DNA of 64,000 nucleotides from Streptomyces sp. NBC_00224 (GCF_041435195.1 NZ_CP108106.1:5495501-5559500), one strand, 5' to 3'. Counted from the stretch's first letter, positions 45,760 to 55,453 are shown. Notes: generated by a model from the sequence alone, not told the origin. Numbers and translations: made by a program.

Positions 45760-45880
45760 CGCTTCACAGGTTGCCTCAGACACATACCCCTTGGTAGGTG
45801 CGGCACAAGGTGCCCCCGAGGTTCCCTGGCCGGAATCCGCTCCGTAACCTTGCCCCCTAAGGACCGGCCGGGCGGGGGAC

Positions 45881-47515
45881 GTGGAACAGAACCAGAGCAA
45901 CAGCGGCAAGGGCGCGGAAGTGGTGGCGACAGGGCTGCTGCTGGCCGGGCGCTACCGGCTCGGCGACACCATCGGCCGCGGCGGCATGGGCAAGGTCTGG
46001 CGCGCCCACGACGAGGTCCTGCACCGCACGGTGGCCGTCAAGGAGCTGACCGCCGCGCTGTACGTGGCGGAGGCCGACCGCGTCGTGCTGCACGCGCGTA
46101 CGCAGAAGGAGGCGCGGGCCGCCGCCCGCATCACCCACCCCGGCGTGGTCACCGTCCACGATGTGCTCGACCACGACAACCGCCCCTGGATCGTGATGCA
46201 GTACGTCGACGGGCCCTCGCTCGCCGACGCCGTGAAGGCCTCCGAGACCGGGCGGATCGAGGCCCGCGAGGCCGCCCGCATCGGACTGCACGTCCTGGGC
46301 GCCCTGCGCGCCGCGCACGCCGCGGGCGTGCTGCACCGCGACGTCAAGCCCGGCAACGTGCTGCTCGCCCGGGACGCGCGCGTGCTGCTCACGGACTTCG
46401 GGATCGCCGCCATCGAGGGCGACTCCACCATCACCCGGACCGGTGAACTGGTCGGTTCCATCGACTATCTGGCGCCCGAGCGGGTACGAGGAGGGCAGCC
46501 CGGTCCCGCCTCCGACCTGTGGTCCCTCGGCGCCACGCTCTACGCGGCCGTCCAGGGCGAGTCGCCCTTCCGCCGTTCCTCGCCCATATCCACCATGCAG
46601 GCGGTGGTGAACGAGGAGCCGCGGCCCGCCACGCACGCGGGCGCGCTGGCGCCGGTGATCACGGCCCTGCTGCGCAAGGAGCCCGAGGACCGCCCCTCGG
46701 TCGAAGAGGCCGAGCGGATGTTCCTGGAGGCGATGGAGGGACGCGAGCCGAAGGCGGCGCACGAGTTTGTGCCGACCCGTCAGGTCTCCGAGTCCGAACT
46801 GCGGGCCGCCACCGCCCCGGCGGGCGCCTCCGGGACGGTCCGCACCCCCGCGCCCGAGGCGGTCGCTCCTGCCCGCCCCGCCCCGAGAAGGCGCGGGCGG
46901 ACCATCGCCCTGGTGGTCGCGCTCGCTGCCGTCCTCGGCGGCGCGGCCGGTCTCGCCGCCCTGAAGTACCGCGACAGCGGCGGCGACTCGGGGACCACCC
47001 CCACGTCCCCGTCGCCGGTCGTCAAGCCGGGCAAGACGGGCAAGGGCGACGCGTCCGTGCCCGACGGCTGGAAGCGGGTGAAGGACCCGGCCGGGTTCAG
47101 CCTCTTCGTGCCCGAGGGCTGGCGGCGCCAGATGTTCGGGAAGGAGACCGACTACACGCCGGACAACGGCCGCCACTACATACGCGTCAGCATCGGCAAG
47201 CCCGACTTCGAGAACCCGTACACGCACCAGCTGGACCTGGAGAAGACGCTCAAGAAGCGGGTGCCCACCTACCAGCGGGTGATGCTGAAGCCGAACACTT
47301 TCCGGGATCAGGTGAACTCCTCGCTCTGGGAGTTCGCCTTTGTGGAGAAGACCCGCTTCCCGGGCAAGCGGCACGCGATCGACCAGATGTACTTCGCCGA
47401 CAACGGCGCTGTCGAGTACGCGATCTACATGTCCGGGCCGGAGTCCGACTGGGCGACCACCCGCGAGCAGTTCGACACGGTGCTGCGCGGCTGGCGGCCG
47501 CCGCCGCTGAACTGA
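45881..47515 (+). CDS. Transmembrane Ser/Thr protein kinase (third of five)
   Basis: 544 residues, GTG start. Kinase domain at about 24-285 with all catalytic motifs: GRGGMGKVW, VAVKEL, HRDVKPGN, DFGIAAIEG, APERVRG. Membrane helix near 339-360 (TIALVVALAAVLGGAAGLAAL), a short Pro/Thr linker, then an extracytoplasmic domain (WKRVKDPAGFSLFVPEGWRR) resembling those of its neighbours. It lacks PASTA repeats, so it is not the PknB type. Transcribed with the other four kinases; intergenic distance about 120 bases. Confidence 0.94.
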   Translation: MEQNQSNSGKGAEVVATGLLLAGRYRLGDTIGRGGMGKVWRAHDEVLHRTVAVKELTAALYVAEADRVVLHARTQKEARAAARITHPGVVTVHDVLDHDNRPWIVMQYVDGPSLADAVKASETGRIEAREAARIGLHVLGALRAAHAAGVLHRDVKPGNVLLARDARVLLTDFGIAAIEGDSTITRTGELVGSIDYLAPERVRGGQPGPASDLWSLGATLYAAVQGESPFRRSSPISTMQAVVNEEPRPATHAGALAPVITALLRKEPEDRPSVEEAERMFLEAMEGREPKAAHEFVPTRQVSESELRAATAPAGASGTVRTPAPEAVAPARPAPRRRGRTIALVVALAAVLGGAAGLAALKYRDSGGDSGTTPTSPSPVVKPGKTGKGDASVPDGWKRVKDPAGFSLFVPEGWRRQMFGKETDYTPDNGRHYIRVSIGKPDFENPYTHQLDLEKTLKKRVPTYQRVMLKPNTFRDQVNSSLWEFAFVEKTRFPGKRHAIDQMYFADNGAVEYAIYMSGPESDWATTREQFDTVLRGWRPPPLN

Positions 47516-47668
47516 ACGGTCGCGCGCCCCCGTCGCGCGCCCCCGTCCCTCGTGCCCGCCCCCTCTTCCCGCGCCCGCCCGGTCGAATCCGTCTCGTGAC
47601 CTCGCACCCCGCTCCGGCGCGGCCCCGTGCGGCATGATGGCCACAGGACCAATGAGCGAGGGGAAGCG

Positions 47669-49249
47669 GTGCCCGCACCAGCCAGTGATCCGCGTGGTGG
47701 CGCGGCCGAGGACCGTCTCATCGCCGGGCGTTACCGGCCGACGGCCCGGCTCGGCCGTGGTGGCATGGGCACCGTCTGGCGCGCCACCGACCAGCTCCTG
47801 GGCCGCCAGGTCGCCGTCAAGGAGCTGCACCCCGACGGCGGCGCCCCCGCCACCGCGGCGCTGCGCGAGGCGCGTGCCGTGGCGCAGTTCAAGCACCCGC
47901 ACGTCATCGTCGTCCACGACGTCGTCGAGCAGGACGGGCGCTCGTACATCGTGATGGAGCTGGTCGAGGGCGGCTCGCTCGCCGACCGGCTGCGCGGCAC
48001 CGGACCGGTCGACGCCCGCGAGGCGGCCCGGATCGGCATCGCGCTGCTTGGCGCGCTGAGCACCGCGCACCGCCAGGGCGTGCTCCACCGCGACCTCAAG
48101 CCCGCCAACGTCCTCCTGGAGGAGGGCACCGGCCGCGTCGTGCTCACCGACTTCGGCATCGCGCAGCTGCCGGGGTCCACCACGATCAGCGAGGACGGGG
48201 CGTTCGTCGGCTCGCCCGAGTACACCTCGCCGGAGCGGATGCAGGGCTCCGCCGCCGGACCCGAGTCCGATCTGTGGTCCCTCGGCGCGCTGCTGTGCGC
48301 CGCGCTGAGCGGCGAATCCCCCTTCCACCGCGACTCGTTGGGCGGCGTGCTGCACGCGGTGGTCACCGACGAGATCCGCCCGCCGCAGGCCGCCGAACCG
48401 CTGCTGCCGGTCGTGCGCGGGCTGCTGGAGCGCGACCCCGGGCGCAGGCTCGCCGCCGACGAGGCGCGGGAGCTGCTGCGCGCGTACGTGGCGACCGGCT
48501 CCACTCCCGTCGCACCGAGGCACTACACACCGACCGAGCGGGTCGCCGTGGCGAAGCCGGGGAGCGGGTCCCGGACCAGGACCGTACTGATCGCGGCGGC
48601 CCTGGTCGTCGTCCTCGGCGGCGCGGGCGCGACCGCCGCGGTGCTGCTGAGCGGCGGCGACGACGGCGGACGGGCCCGGGTCGCGGCGGGCGGCGGCGGG
48701 ACGACGGCGACGGTCACCGCGTCCGCGTCCTCCTCGGTGAAGCCGGGGCCGCCCGGCCCCACGGTGACGGTCACGCGCGCCGACGAGCCGGCCCCGGCCG
48801 GCACCGCCCCCGCCGGGTACCGCCACGTCCGCGACCCGGACGGCTTCCGCCTCACGGTCCCGGCGGGCTACGTCCGTACCACCGACGACAGACGCGTCTT
48901 CTACGTGTCGCCGGACGGGGCCTTCCGGCTGGGCATCCGGCTGCAGCACTCCGTCTCCGGCGGCCCGCTCGGCATCATGCGCGCCGCCGACGCCAACGGG
49001 CCCTCCACCAACCCCGGTTACCGGGGCGGCAAGGTCGTCGCCACCACCCACCAGGGCCATGACGCGGCGCTGTGGGAGTTCAGCTGGAACGGCTTCAGCG
49101 CGGCCGAGGGCCCCCGGCACACCTACGACGAGTGCTGGGACGAGAACGGGAAGATGTACGACGTGTGGGTCTCGGCGCCGGTCGCGCGGCTCGACGAGGC
49201 CAAGCGGCACTTCGACACCGCGCTCGACTCCTTCACACCGTCGGCCTGA
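47669..49249 (+). CDS. Transmembrane Ser/Thr protein kinase (fourth of five)
   Basis: 526 residues from GTG 47669 with GAGGGGAAG upstream. Kinase domain at about 18-275: GRGGMGTVW, VAVKELHPD, HRDLKPAN, DFGIAQLPG, SPERMQG. Membrane helix near 304-327 (TVLIAAALVVVLGGAGATAAVLL), a Gly/Ser/Thr linker, and the shared extracytoplasmic domain (YRHVRDPDGFRLTVPAGYVRT ... LWEFSWNGF). The domain contains SSLWEFAF/ALWEFSW-like strands common to this and the previous kinase, evidence that the two arose by duplication. Confidence 0.94.
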   Translation: MPAPASDPRGGAAEDRLIAGRYRPTARLGRGGMGTVWRATDQLLGRQVAVKELHPDGGAPATAALREARAVAQFKHPHVIVVHDVVEQDGRSYIVMELVEGGSLADRLRGTGPVDAREAARIGIALLGALSTAHRQGVLHRDLKPANVLLEEGTGRVVLTDFGIAQLPGSTTISEDGAFVGSPEYTSPERMQGSAAGPESDLWSLGALLCAALSGESPFHRDSLGGVLHAVVTDEIRPPQAAEPLLPVVRGLLERDPGRRLAADEARELLRAYVATGSTPVAPRHYTPTERVAVAKPGSGSRTRTVLIAAALVVVLGGAGATAAVLLSGGDDGGRARVAAGGGGTTATVTASASSSVKPGPPGPTVTVTRADEPAPAGTAPAGYRHVRDPDGFRLTVPAGYVRTTDDRRVFYVSPDGAFRLGIRLQHSVSGGPLGIMRAADANGPSTNPGYRGGKVVATTHQGHDAALWEFSWNGFSAAEGPRHTYDECWDENGKMYDVWVSAPVARLDEAKRHFDTALDSFTPSA

Positions 49250-49340
49250 CCCGTCCGCATCCGCCCTGGCCGTGTCACGGGTCCGCATCCCTCACGCCCC
49301 TCGGTTGGTGTCGGCACGGGCCGTTCGACAGGATGTGCGC

Positions 49341-50999
49341 ATGACGAACGATGGGGGACGGGCGCCCGAGCCCACCAGCTACGACCTCCGGCCGCCGCGG
49401 TCCGTACCGCAGGAGCAGCCGGTGCCCGGGCGACCGGCCGTACCGGGGCAGTACGAGCCGACGCAGGTCACCGGCGGGGACGGGAGGCCGGAGTCCGGCG
49501 CGGGCCGGATACTCGGTGGCCGCTACCGGCTCGTCGACCGCCTCGGCCACGGCGGGATGGGCACGGTCTGGCGGGCCCACGACGAGGTGGTGGACCGCGA
49601 CGTGGCGGTCAAGGAGCCGCGCGTGCCGGATCACCTGGGCGAGCGCGAGCGGGCCACGGTCCATCTGCGGATGCAGCGCGAGGCGCGCGCCGCCGCCCGG
49701 ATCGACCACCCCTCCGTGGTCACCGTGCACGATGTGGTCGTCGAGGACGACAAGCCGTGGATCGTCATGGAGCTGGTGCGCGGCCACTCGATGGCCGACC
49801 GGCTCCAGGAGGGCACCCTCGACGTCCGCGAGGCCGCCCGGATCGGGCTCGCGGTGCTCGGCGCGCTGTCCGCCGCGCACGAGGCGGGCGTCCTGCACCG
49901 CGATGTGAAGCCCGCCAACGTGCTGCTGGGGCGCGGCGACCGGGTCGTGCTGACCGACTTCGGTATCGCCCAGGTCGAGGGCGAGCAGGGCCTCACCGAG
50001 ACCGGGGGGTTCGTCGGCTCGCCCGAGTACATCGCCCCGGAGCGGGTGCTCGGCCAGCGGCCGGGCCCGGAGTCCGACCTGTGGTCGCTCGGCGTGGTGC
50101 TGTACGCGGCGGTCGAGGGCGTGTCCCCGTACCGGCGCAGCAACACCCCCGCCACCCTCCAGGCGGTCCTCTCCGCCGAGCCGCAGATGCCGGCGAGGGG
50201 CTCGGGCGCCTTCGGCACACTGGTGATGCAGCTGCTGCGCAAGGACCCGGCGGCCCGCCCGGCGCCCGCCGAGATCCGCCAGACCCTGGAGTCGTTCGCC
50301 CACCCGGCGCCCGCCTCGCTCGCCGCGACCCGGCTGCTCGCCGACGCGGGCGCGGGCGCGGCCGCGGGGCTGCGCGCCTGGGTCCCGCCGGTCCTGGCCC
50401 GCAGCCGGCGCGCCCGGTACGGCCTGGGCGGCGGGGCGCTCGCGGTGGCGGCGGCCCTGGTGCTCGCCCTCGTCCAGCCGTTCGGCGGCGAAGGGCTGCC
50501 GTCCGGCTGGCAGGTGCGGCCGGAGACCGAGGTGCTCGACGCGGACGTGGCGGTGCCCGGCGACTACAGGCGGGTGCAGGACGAGAAGATCGACGCGCTC
50601 TGGTACTACGACCCCAGCGGGGTCTTCGAGATCGACTTCTGGCGCACCGACCCCGCGAGCGAGAAGGACGTGGTCGGGGGCTCGGCCACCGACTGGAAGG
50701 CGCACTACGAAGCGGGCGGTGACCAGAAGACGGAGATGAGGGACGCCCAGGTGACCTCCACGAAGACCAGGTTCCACGGCAGGGACGCCGTCGAGCTGGT
50801 CACCGACTACGTCCCGTACAGCACTTCGTCGAGCGACACCGACCCGTACCACTTCAAGTACTTCGAACTGCTCATCCCCGGCGAGGGCTCGGCTTATTGG
50901 AAGTTGCGGGTGAAGACACCCGCCGAAGGACAGGCTGCGCAGGACGGCGCAAAGCTGTTCGCACAGGTGCGTGACGGGCTGAAAATTCATAACCTCTGA
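49341..50999 (+). CDS. Transmembrane Ser/Thr protein kinase (fifth of five)
   Basis: 552 residues from ATG 49341 (a GTG six bases upstream is possible). A disordered N-terminus of about 55 residues precedes the kinase domain (about 60-330): GHGGMGTVW, VAVKEPRV, HRDVKPAN, DFGIAQVEG, APERVLG. Membrane helix near 361-380 (GGGALAVAAALVLALVQPF). The extracytoplasmic domain (PGDYRRVQDEKIDALWYYDPSGVFEIDFWRTDP) is a more diverged member of the family domain. It closes the kinase array; a palindrome-free gap of 129 bases separates it from the aldehyde dehydrogenase. Confidence 0.94.
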   Translation: MTNDGGRAPEPTSYDLRPPRSVPQEQPVPGRPAVPGQYEPTQVTGGDGRPESGAGRILGGRYRLVDRLGHGGMGTVWRAHDEVVDRDVAVKEPRVPDHLGERERATVHLRMQREARAAARIDHPSVVTVHDVVVEDDKPWIVMELVRGHSMADRLQEGTLDVREAARIGLAVLGALSAAHEAGVLHRDVKPANVLLGRGDRVVLTDFGIAQVEGEQGLTETGGFVGSPEYIAPERVLGQRPGPESDLWSLGVVLYAAVEGVSPYRRSNTPATLQAVLSAEPQMPARGSGAFGTLVMQLLRKDPAARPAPAEIRQTLESFAHPAPASLAATRLLADAGAGAAAGLRAWVPPVLARSRRARYGLGGGALAVAAALVLALVQPFGGEGLPSGWQVRPETEVLDADVAVPGDYRRVQDEKIDALWYYDPSGVFEIDFWRTDPASEKDVVGGSATDWKAHYEAGGDQKTEMRDAQVTSTKTRFHGRDAVELVTDYVPYSTSSSDTDPYHFKYFELLIPGEGSAYWKLRVKTPAEGQAAQDGAKLFAQVRDGLKIHNL

Positions 51000-51128
51000 G
51001 CAGGTTCTTCGGGCACAACGCGCTGATCAGCGCTTATGTCGCCAGTAGTCGCTGGCGCGGTGGTGAGGGTTCCGAAAAGTGTTACCGGCGGGTACCCAAA
51101 CCGCCGTGCCCGGCATACGCTCGCTCCC

Positions 51129-52745
51129 ATGACGGACTCGCAGGCCACGCCCACCAGCACCCGTACGAATCCGGTCGCCGCCGCCCCGGCGGGCGCCCGC
51201 ACCGCCGCCGATGTGGTCACCCCGGAGGTGGTCGCCAAGCTCACCCGGGGAGTGGTCGGCTCCGGCCGTACGGCCAACCACACGCCGTTCACCGGCGAGA
51301 AACTGGCGGACCTGCCCGAGTCCACACCCGACGACGTCGCCGGGGCCTTCGCCCGCGCCCGCGCCGCCCAGCCCGCCTGGGCCGCGACGCCGGCCCGGCA
51401 GCGCGCCGCCGTCCTGCTGCGCTTCCACGACCTGGTCCTCGACCGCCAGGCCGAGGTCCTCGACCTCATCCAGCTGGAGACCGGCAAGGCCCGTCTGCAC
51501 GCGCACGAGGAGGTCCAGGCCGTCGCCGTGGCCGCACGCCACTACGGCCGCAAGGCGCCCGCGTATCTGCGGCCCAAGCGGCACACCGGTGTGGTGCCGA
51601 CCCTCACCAAGGTCACCGAACTGCGCCAGCCGCGCGGGGTGGTGGGGCAGATCGCGCCCTGGAACTACCCGTTCGAGCTGTCCGTCGGCGACGCGCTGCC
51701 CGCCTTCGTCTCCGGCAACGCCGTGGTGATGAAGCCCGACACCGAGACCGCGCTCACCGCGCTGTGGGCCCGTGACCTCCTGATCGAGGCGGGGCTTCCC
51801 GCCGAGGTGTTCCAGGTGGTGCTCGGTGAGGGCCCGGTCGTCGGCCCCGAGGTCGTCAAGCACGCCGACTACGTCTCCTTCACCGGCTCGACCCGCACCG
51901 GCCGCGAGGTCGCCCAGGGCGCGGCGGCCCGACTGGTCGGCGTCACGCTGGAGTTGGGCGGCAAGAACGCGATGCTGGTGCTGCGCGACGCCGATGTGGA
52001 GAAGGCGGCGGCGGGCGCGGTCCGCGCCTGCTTCTCCTCGGCGGGCCAGCTCTGCATCTCGATCGAGCGGCTGTACGTCCACGAGTCGGTCGCGGACGCC
52101 TTCGTCGAGCGGTTCGCCGCCCGCACCAGGGCGATGCGGCTCGGCAACTCCCTCGCGTACGGCGCCGACATGGGCTCGCTGGTCGGCGAGGGCCAGCTGG
52201 AGACCGTGACCCGGCACGTCGAGGAGGCCGTCGCCAAGGGCGCCCGGCTGGTCGCGGGCGGCGTCGCCCGCCCCGACATCGGCCCGCTCTTCTACGAGCC
52301 GACGATCCTGGACGGGGTGGAGGCGCCGATGGCCGTGTGCACCGAGGAGACCTTCGGGCCGGTCGTCTCCCTCTACCGGTTCACCGACGAGGACGAGGTG
52401 ATCGAGGCCGCCAACGCGACCCCGTACGGCCTCAACTCCTCGGTCTGGACGAAGGATTCGCGGCGCGGCCACGAGGTCGCCGCCCGGCTGCGCACCGGCA
52501 CGGTCAACATCAACGAGGGGTACGCCCCGGCGTACGGCAGCGTCCAGTCCCCGATGGGCGGCATGAAGGACTCCGGCCTCGGCCGCCGCCACGGCTCCGA
52601 GGGCATCCTCAAGTACACCGAGGCCCAGACCGTCGCCCAGCAGCGGATCCTGCCGCTCGCGCCGTCCTTCGGGATGGACGACGAGAAGTACGCCGCGTTC
52701 ATGAGCCGCAGCCTCAAGGCGATGAAGGCCCTGCGGCTGCGCTGA
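51129..52745 (+). CDS. Aldehyde dehydrogenase, succinate-semialdehyde type
   Basis: 538-residue NAD(P)-dependent aldehyde dehydrogenase. Catalytic Glu in ELGGKNA (about 275) and nucleophile Cys in SSAGQLCIS (about 308); PWNYPFELSV and FTGSTRTGREV line the cofactor site. It is most like actinobacterial GabD2-type succinate-semialdehyde dehydrogenases, which would feed succinate to the citric acid cycle, but the substrate is inferred. ATG 51129. It is followed after 55 bases by the cholesterol-oxidase-like gene, with which it may be co-transcribed. Confidence 0.9.
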   Translation: MTDSQATPTSTRTNPVAAAPAGARTAADVVTPEVVAKLTRGVVGSGRTANHTPFTGEKLADLPESTPDDVAGAFARARAAQPAWAATPARQRAAVLLRFHDLVLDRQAEVLDLIQLETGKARLHAHEEVQAVAVAARHYGRKAPAYLRPKRHTGVVPTLTKVTELRQPRGVVGQIAPWNYPFELSVGDALPAFVSGNAVVMKPDTETALTALWARDLLIEAGLPAEVFQVVLGEGPVVGPEVVKHADYVSFTGSTRTGREVAQGAAARLVGVTLELGGKNAMLVLRDADVEKAAAGAVRACFSSAGQLCISIERLYVHESVADAFVERFAARTRAMRLGNSLAYGADMGSLVGEGQLETVTRHVEEAVAKGARLVAGGVARPDIGPLFYEPTILDGVEAPMAVCTEETFGPVVSLYRFTDEDEVIEAANATPYGLNSSVWTKDSRRGHEVAARLRTGTVNINEGYAPAYGSVQSPMGGMKDSGLGRRHGSEGILKYTEAQTVAQQRILPLAPSFGMDDEKYAAFMSRSLKAMKALRLR

Positions 52746-52800
52746 CCCCCGTCCGCTGCCCGTTCCGCCCCGCCCTTTCTGTTTCGTACGAGGAGAGCCG

Positions 52801-54627
52801 ATGCCCCAGGAGACGCGCGCCCGGAATCAGGAACTCCGCCCAGACGACGACTCGTCGTACGACTACGACGTGCTGGTCGTCGGCTCCGGCTTCGGAGGCT
52901 CGGTGACGGCCCTGCGCCTGACCGAGAAGGGCTATCGGGTAGGGGTCCTGGAGGCGGGCCGCCGCTTCACGCCCGCGACGCTGCCCAAGAACTCCTGGGA
53001 CATCAAGAACTACCTCTGGGCACCCAGGCTGGGGATGTACGGGATCCAGCGCATCCATCTGCTCGGCAATGTGATGGTGCTCGCGGGCGCGGGCGTCGGC
53101 GGCGGGTCGCTGAACTACGCCAACACCCTCTACGTACCGCCGAAGCAGTTCTTCGACGACCCGCAGTGGAAGGACATCACCGACTGGCAGGAGGAGCTGA
53201 CCCCGCACTACGAGCAGGCCAAGCGCATGCTCGGGGTCCGGCTCAACCCGACCATGACGCCCTCCGACGTCCACCTCAAGGCGGCCGCGCAGCGGATGGG
53301 TGTGGGCGACACCTTCCACATGGCGCCGGTGGGCGTCTTCTTCGGGGACGGGGAGGACGCGCAGGGCACGGTGAGGGCGAGGCCGGGGGAGTCGGTCGCC
53401 GACCCGTACTTCGGCGGGGCGGGCCCGGCCCGCAAGGCGTGCACCGAGTGCGGCGAGTGCATGACGGGCTGCCGACACGGCGCGAAGAACACCCTCAACG
53501 AGAACTACCTCTACCTGGCCGAGAAGGCGGGCGCGGTCGTGCACCCGATGACGACGGCCGTCTCGGTCACCGACGACTCGCAGGGCGGGTACGCGGTCGC
53601 CACGCTGCCCACGGACAACCGCAAGAAGGACGCGGGCCGCCTGTTCAAGGCGCGGCGCGTGGTGATCGCGGCCGGGACGTACGGCACCCAGACCCTGCTG
53701 CACCGGATGCGCTCGGGCGGCCAGCTCCCGTACCTCTCCAAGCGGCTCGGCGAGCTGACCCGCACCAACTCGGAGGCGCTGGTGGGGGCGCAGACCAACA
53801 ACCGCCGCTACCGCAAGGCGCACGGCGCGGCCAAGGCCGACTTCACCCGTGGCGTCGCCATCACCTCCTCGGTCCACCCCGACGAGAACACCCACATCGA
53901 GCCGGTCCGCTACGGCCGGGGCTCGAACGCGATGGGCGGCATGTCGATCCTCCAGGTCCCGTACGCGGAGGGCTCCTCGCTTGCGCTGGGCTGGCTGGCG
54001 AACGCGGTGAAGCACCCCGGTCTCCTCGCCCGCTCGCTCAGCAACCACCGCTGGTCGGAGCGGACCATCATCGGTCTCGTCATGCAGTCCCTGGACAACT
54101 CGCTGACGACGTATCTGAAGCCGGACGGCGTCGGCAAGGGCCTGCTCACCGCCCGCCAGGGCCACGGCGCGCCCAACCCGAAGCAGATCCGGGCGGCGTC
54201 CAAGGCGGCGACCGAGCTCGCCGCCGAAATCAACGGCTTCGCCGGCTCGAACGTCGGCGAGCTGATGGGCACCCCGCTGACCGCGCACTTCCTGGGCGGC
54301 TGCCCGATCGGGGCGTCGGCGGAGGAGGGCGTGATCGACCCGTACCACCGCCTCTACGGGCACCCGGGCATCTCGGTGGTCGACGGCGCCGCCGTCTCGG
54401 CGAACCTGGGCGTCAACCCGTCGCTGACGATCACGGCGCAGGCCGAGCGGGCGATGTCGCTGTGGCCGAACAAGGGCGAGGCCGACCCGCGCCCGGCCCA
54501 GGGCCGGCCGTACGTACGGGTCGAGGCCGTGGCGCCGAAGGCTCCGGCGGTCCCGGCGGACGCGTTCGGCGCGCTGCGGCTGCCGTTCCTGGGGATGCCG
54601 ACGGTGCCGCCGAAGAGCGCCGAGTAG
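52801..54627 (+). CDS. GMC-family oxidoreductase, cholesterol-oxidase-like (ChoD-like)
   Basis: 608-residue FAD enzyme. FAD motif VVGSGFGGS at 26-34, covalent-family segment GAGVGGGSLNYAN, and a Cys-rich loop TECGECMTGCRHGAKNTL (about 213-230). The C-terminus has GGCPIGASAEEGVIDPYHRLYGHPGISVVDGA and NPSLTITAQAERAM, carrying the catalytic His/Asn region. No secretion signal is seen, unlike secreted cholesterol oxidases. Position near guaB-guaA matches choD of M. tuberculosis. Steroid activity is therefore possible but unproven; the substrate may be another alcohol. Confidence 0.88.
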   Translation: MPQETRARNQELRPDDDSSYDYDVLVVGSGFGGSVTALRLTEKGYRVGVLEAGRRFTPATLPKNSWDIKNYLWAPRLGMYGIQRIHLLGNVMVLAGAGVGGGSLNYANTLYVPPKQFFDDPQWKDITDWQEELTPHYEQAKRMLGVRLNPTMTPSDVHLKAAAQRMGVGDTFHMAPVGVFFGDGEDAQGTVRARPGESVADPYFGGAGPARKACTECGECMTGCRHGAKNTLNENYLYLAEKAGAVVHPMTTAVSVTDDSQGGYAVATLPTDNRKKDAGRLFKARRVVIAAGTYGTQTLLHRMRSGGQLPYLSKRLGELTRTNSEALVGAQTNNRRYRKAHGAAKADFTRGVAITSSVHPDENTHIEPVRYGRGSNAMGGMSILQVPYAEGSSLALGWLANAVKHPGLLARSLSNHRWSERTIIGLVMQSLDNSLTTYLKPDGVGKGLLTARQGHGAPNPKQIRAASKAATELAAEINGFAGSNVGELMGTPLTAHFLGGCPIGASAEEGVIDPYHRLYGHPGISVVDGAAVSANLGVNPSLTITAQAERAMSLWPNKGEADPRPAQGRPYVRVEAVAPKAPAVPADAFGALRLPFLGMPTVPPKSAE

Positions 54628-54650
54628 GTCAACTTCGGCCAAATGGAAAA

Positions 54651-54690
54651 CGAGGAGCGCTGCACCCCCCTCCGAGTGCAGCGCTCCTCG
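54651..54690 (+). terminator. Terminator after the GMC oxidoreductase gene
   Basis: CGAGGAGCGCTGCAC (54651-54665) and its exact 15-base complement (54676-54690) around a ten-base loop, 23 bases after the stop codon. Confidence 0.9.
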
Positions 54691-55441
54691 CTCGTCCGTG
54701 GGCCGCGCGCCGAACAGGCGGGGCCGTTGGTTCCGCAGAGATGACCTGCCAATCCTGTCAATGGTTGTCCCAGGACTCACAGAATTCTTATGTGCTCCCT
54801 GTCACACCGGTGGCGCGGGGACATGCGAATCACGCCAAAAGCGGAGGGCAAGGCAACCGGTCGGCAGCGGCCGCGTCCGGACAGCGCGAAGGGCCCCGCA
54901 TCGGGTCATCCGTCCTGGGGATGGCTCGCGGGGCCCTTGGCCGTCAGCACCGACGTCAGGGCAGCGTCGGTGCTGCGGGAGGCGGCGCCGGGGGGTAGCG
55001 CCGCTGGTGGACGAGCGCCGGGTGGCCGACCCGGCGCGCGGGGGGCGCGCGGGTGGTATCGACCACTGGCAGTCGCTCTGCGCAGTGATGGGGACCTGTC
55101 TCTGCATCGTGAAGGATGGGCTGCGGAGCACGCAACCGTTTGGACCGGATGCGGCCGGCCCCGGGCGTCCCAGGAGCCGACCGCATTGAAGGGGTGACCG
55201 GGCTGCTGTCCCCTGCCGACCGGTCACGCGCGCTGGGGCGAGGTCCCACGACGTGCCATCGGCACGTCACACGCTCCAGCGGAGCCACGCGTGGTTTTTT
55301 CGGGCCCGCCCCTGGCTGACACGGACACCCTGCCCAACGAAGTGGGGCACCGGCCGGTCACGGCGCCGGACGGGTGAGGCTGCGGCGAACTCGGATCCGT
55401 GCCGAACCCGGATACGTGTCGAACCCGGATGCGCGGCGAAC
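54691..55441. other. Structured non-coding region, candidate small RNA
   Basis: 751 bases with no convincing gene; open frames here have weaker third-position GC than real genes. Strong inverted repeats: AAGGGCCCCGC/GCGGGGCCCTT (54889-54899 with 54928-54938), CAGCACCGACG/CGTCGGTGCTG (54945-54955 with 54965-54975), and GACGTGCC/GGCACGTC (55250-55257 with 55261-55268). A CCACGCGTGG followed by six T (55285-55300) looks like a plus-strand terminator, rare in such GC-rich DNA. The segment could encode a structured RNA ending near 55300. Four 17-base tandem repeats finish the gap. Confidence 0.45.
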
Positions 55442-55453
55442 TCAGATCCGGCC
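55386..55453. repeat. Four tandem 17-base repeats
   Basis: Units at 55386-55402, 55403-55419, 55420-55436 and 55437-55453, each close to CGAACCCGGATACGTGT, with three to six changes between copies. The last unit contains the stop codon of the chorismate mutase gene on the minus strand. Confidence 0.85.

Noticed and set aside
45857..49288. Open frame of 1143 codons on the minus strand
   Set aside because: It lies antisense to two complete kinase genes with all catalytic motifs. Long antisense frames arise from strong GC bias at third positions; its translation is low-complexity Arg/Gly/Val-rich.
54790..55197. 135-codon plus-strand frame in the gap after the ChoD-like gene
   Set aside because: Third-position GC is clearly lower than in neighbours, there is no ribosome site, and the strong inverted repeats run through it; it reads as non-coding.
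55386..55453. tRNA-like GTTCGAA/CGAACCC sequences
   Set aside because: They belong to a 17-base tandem repeat; no acceptor stem, anticodon arm or CCA context can be built.
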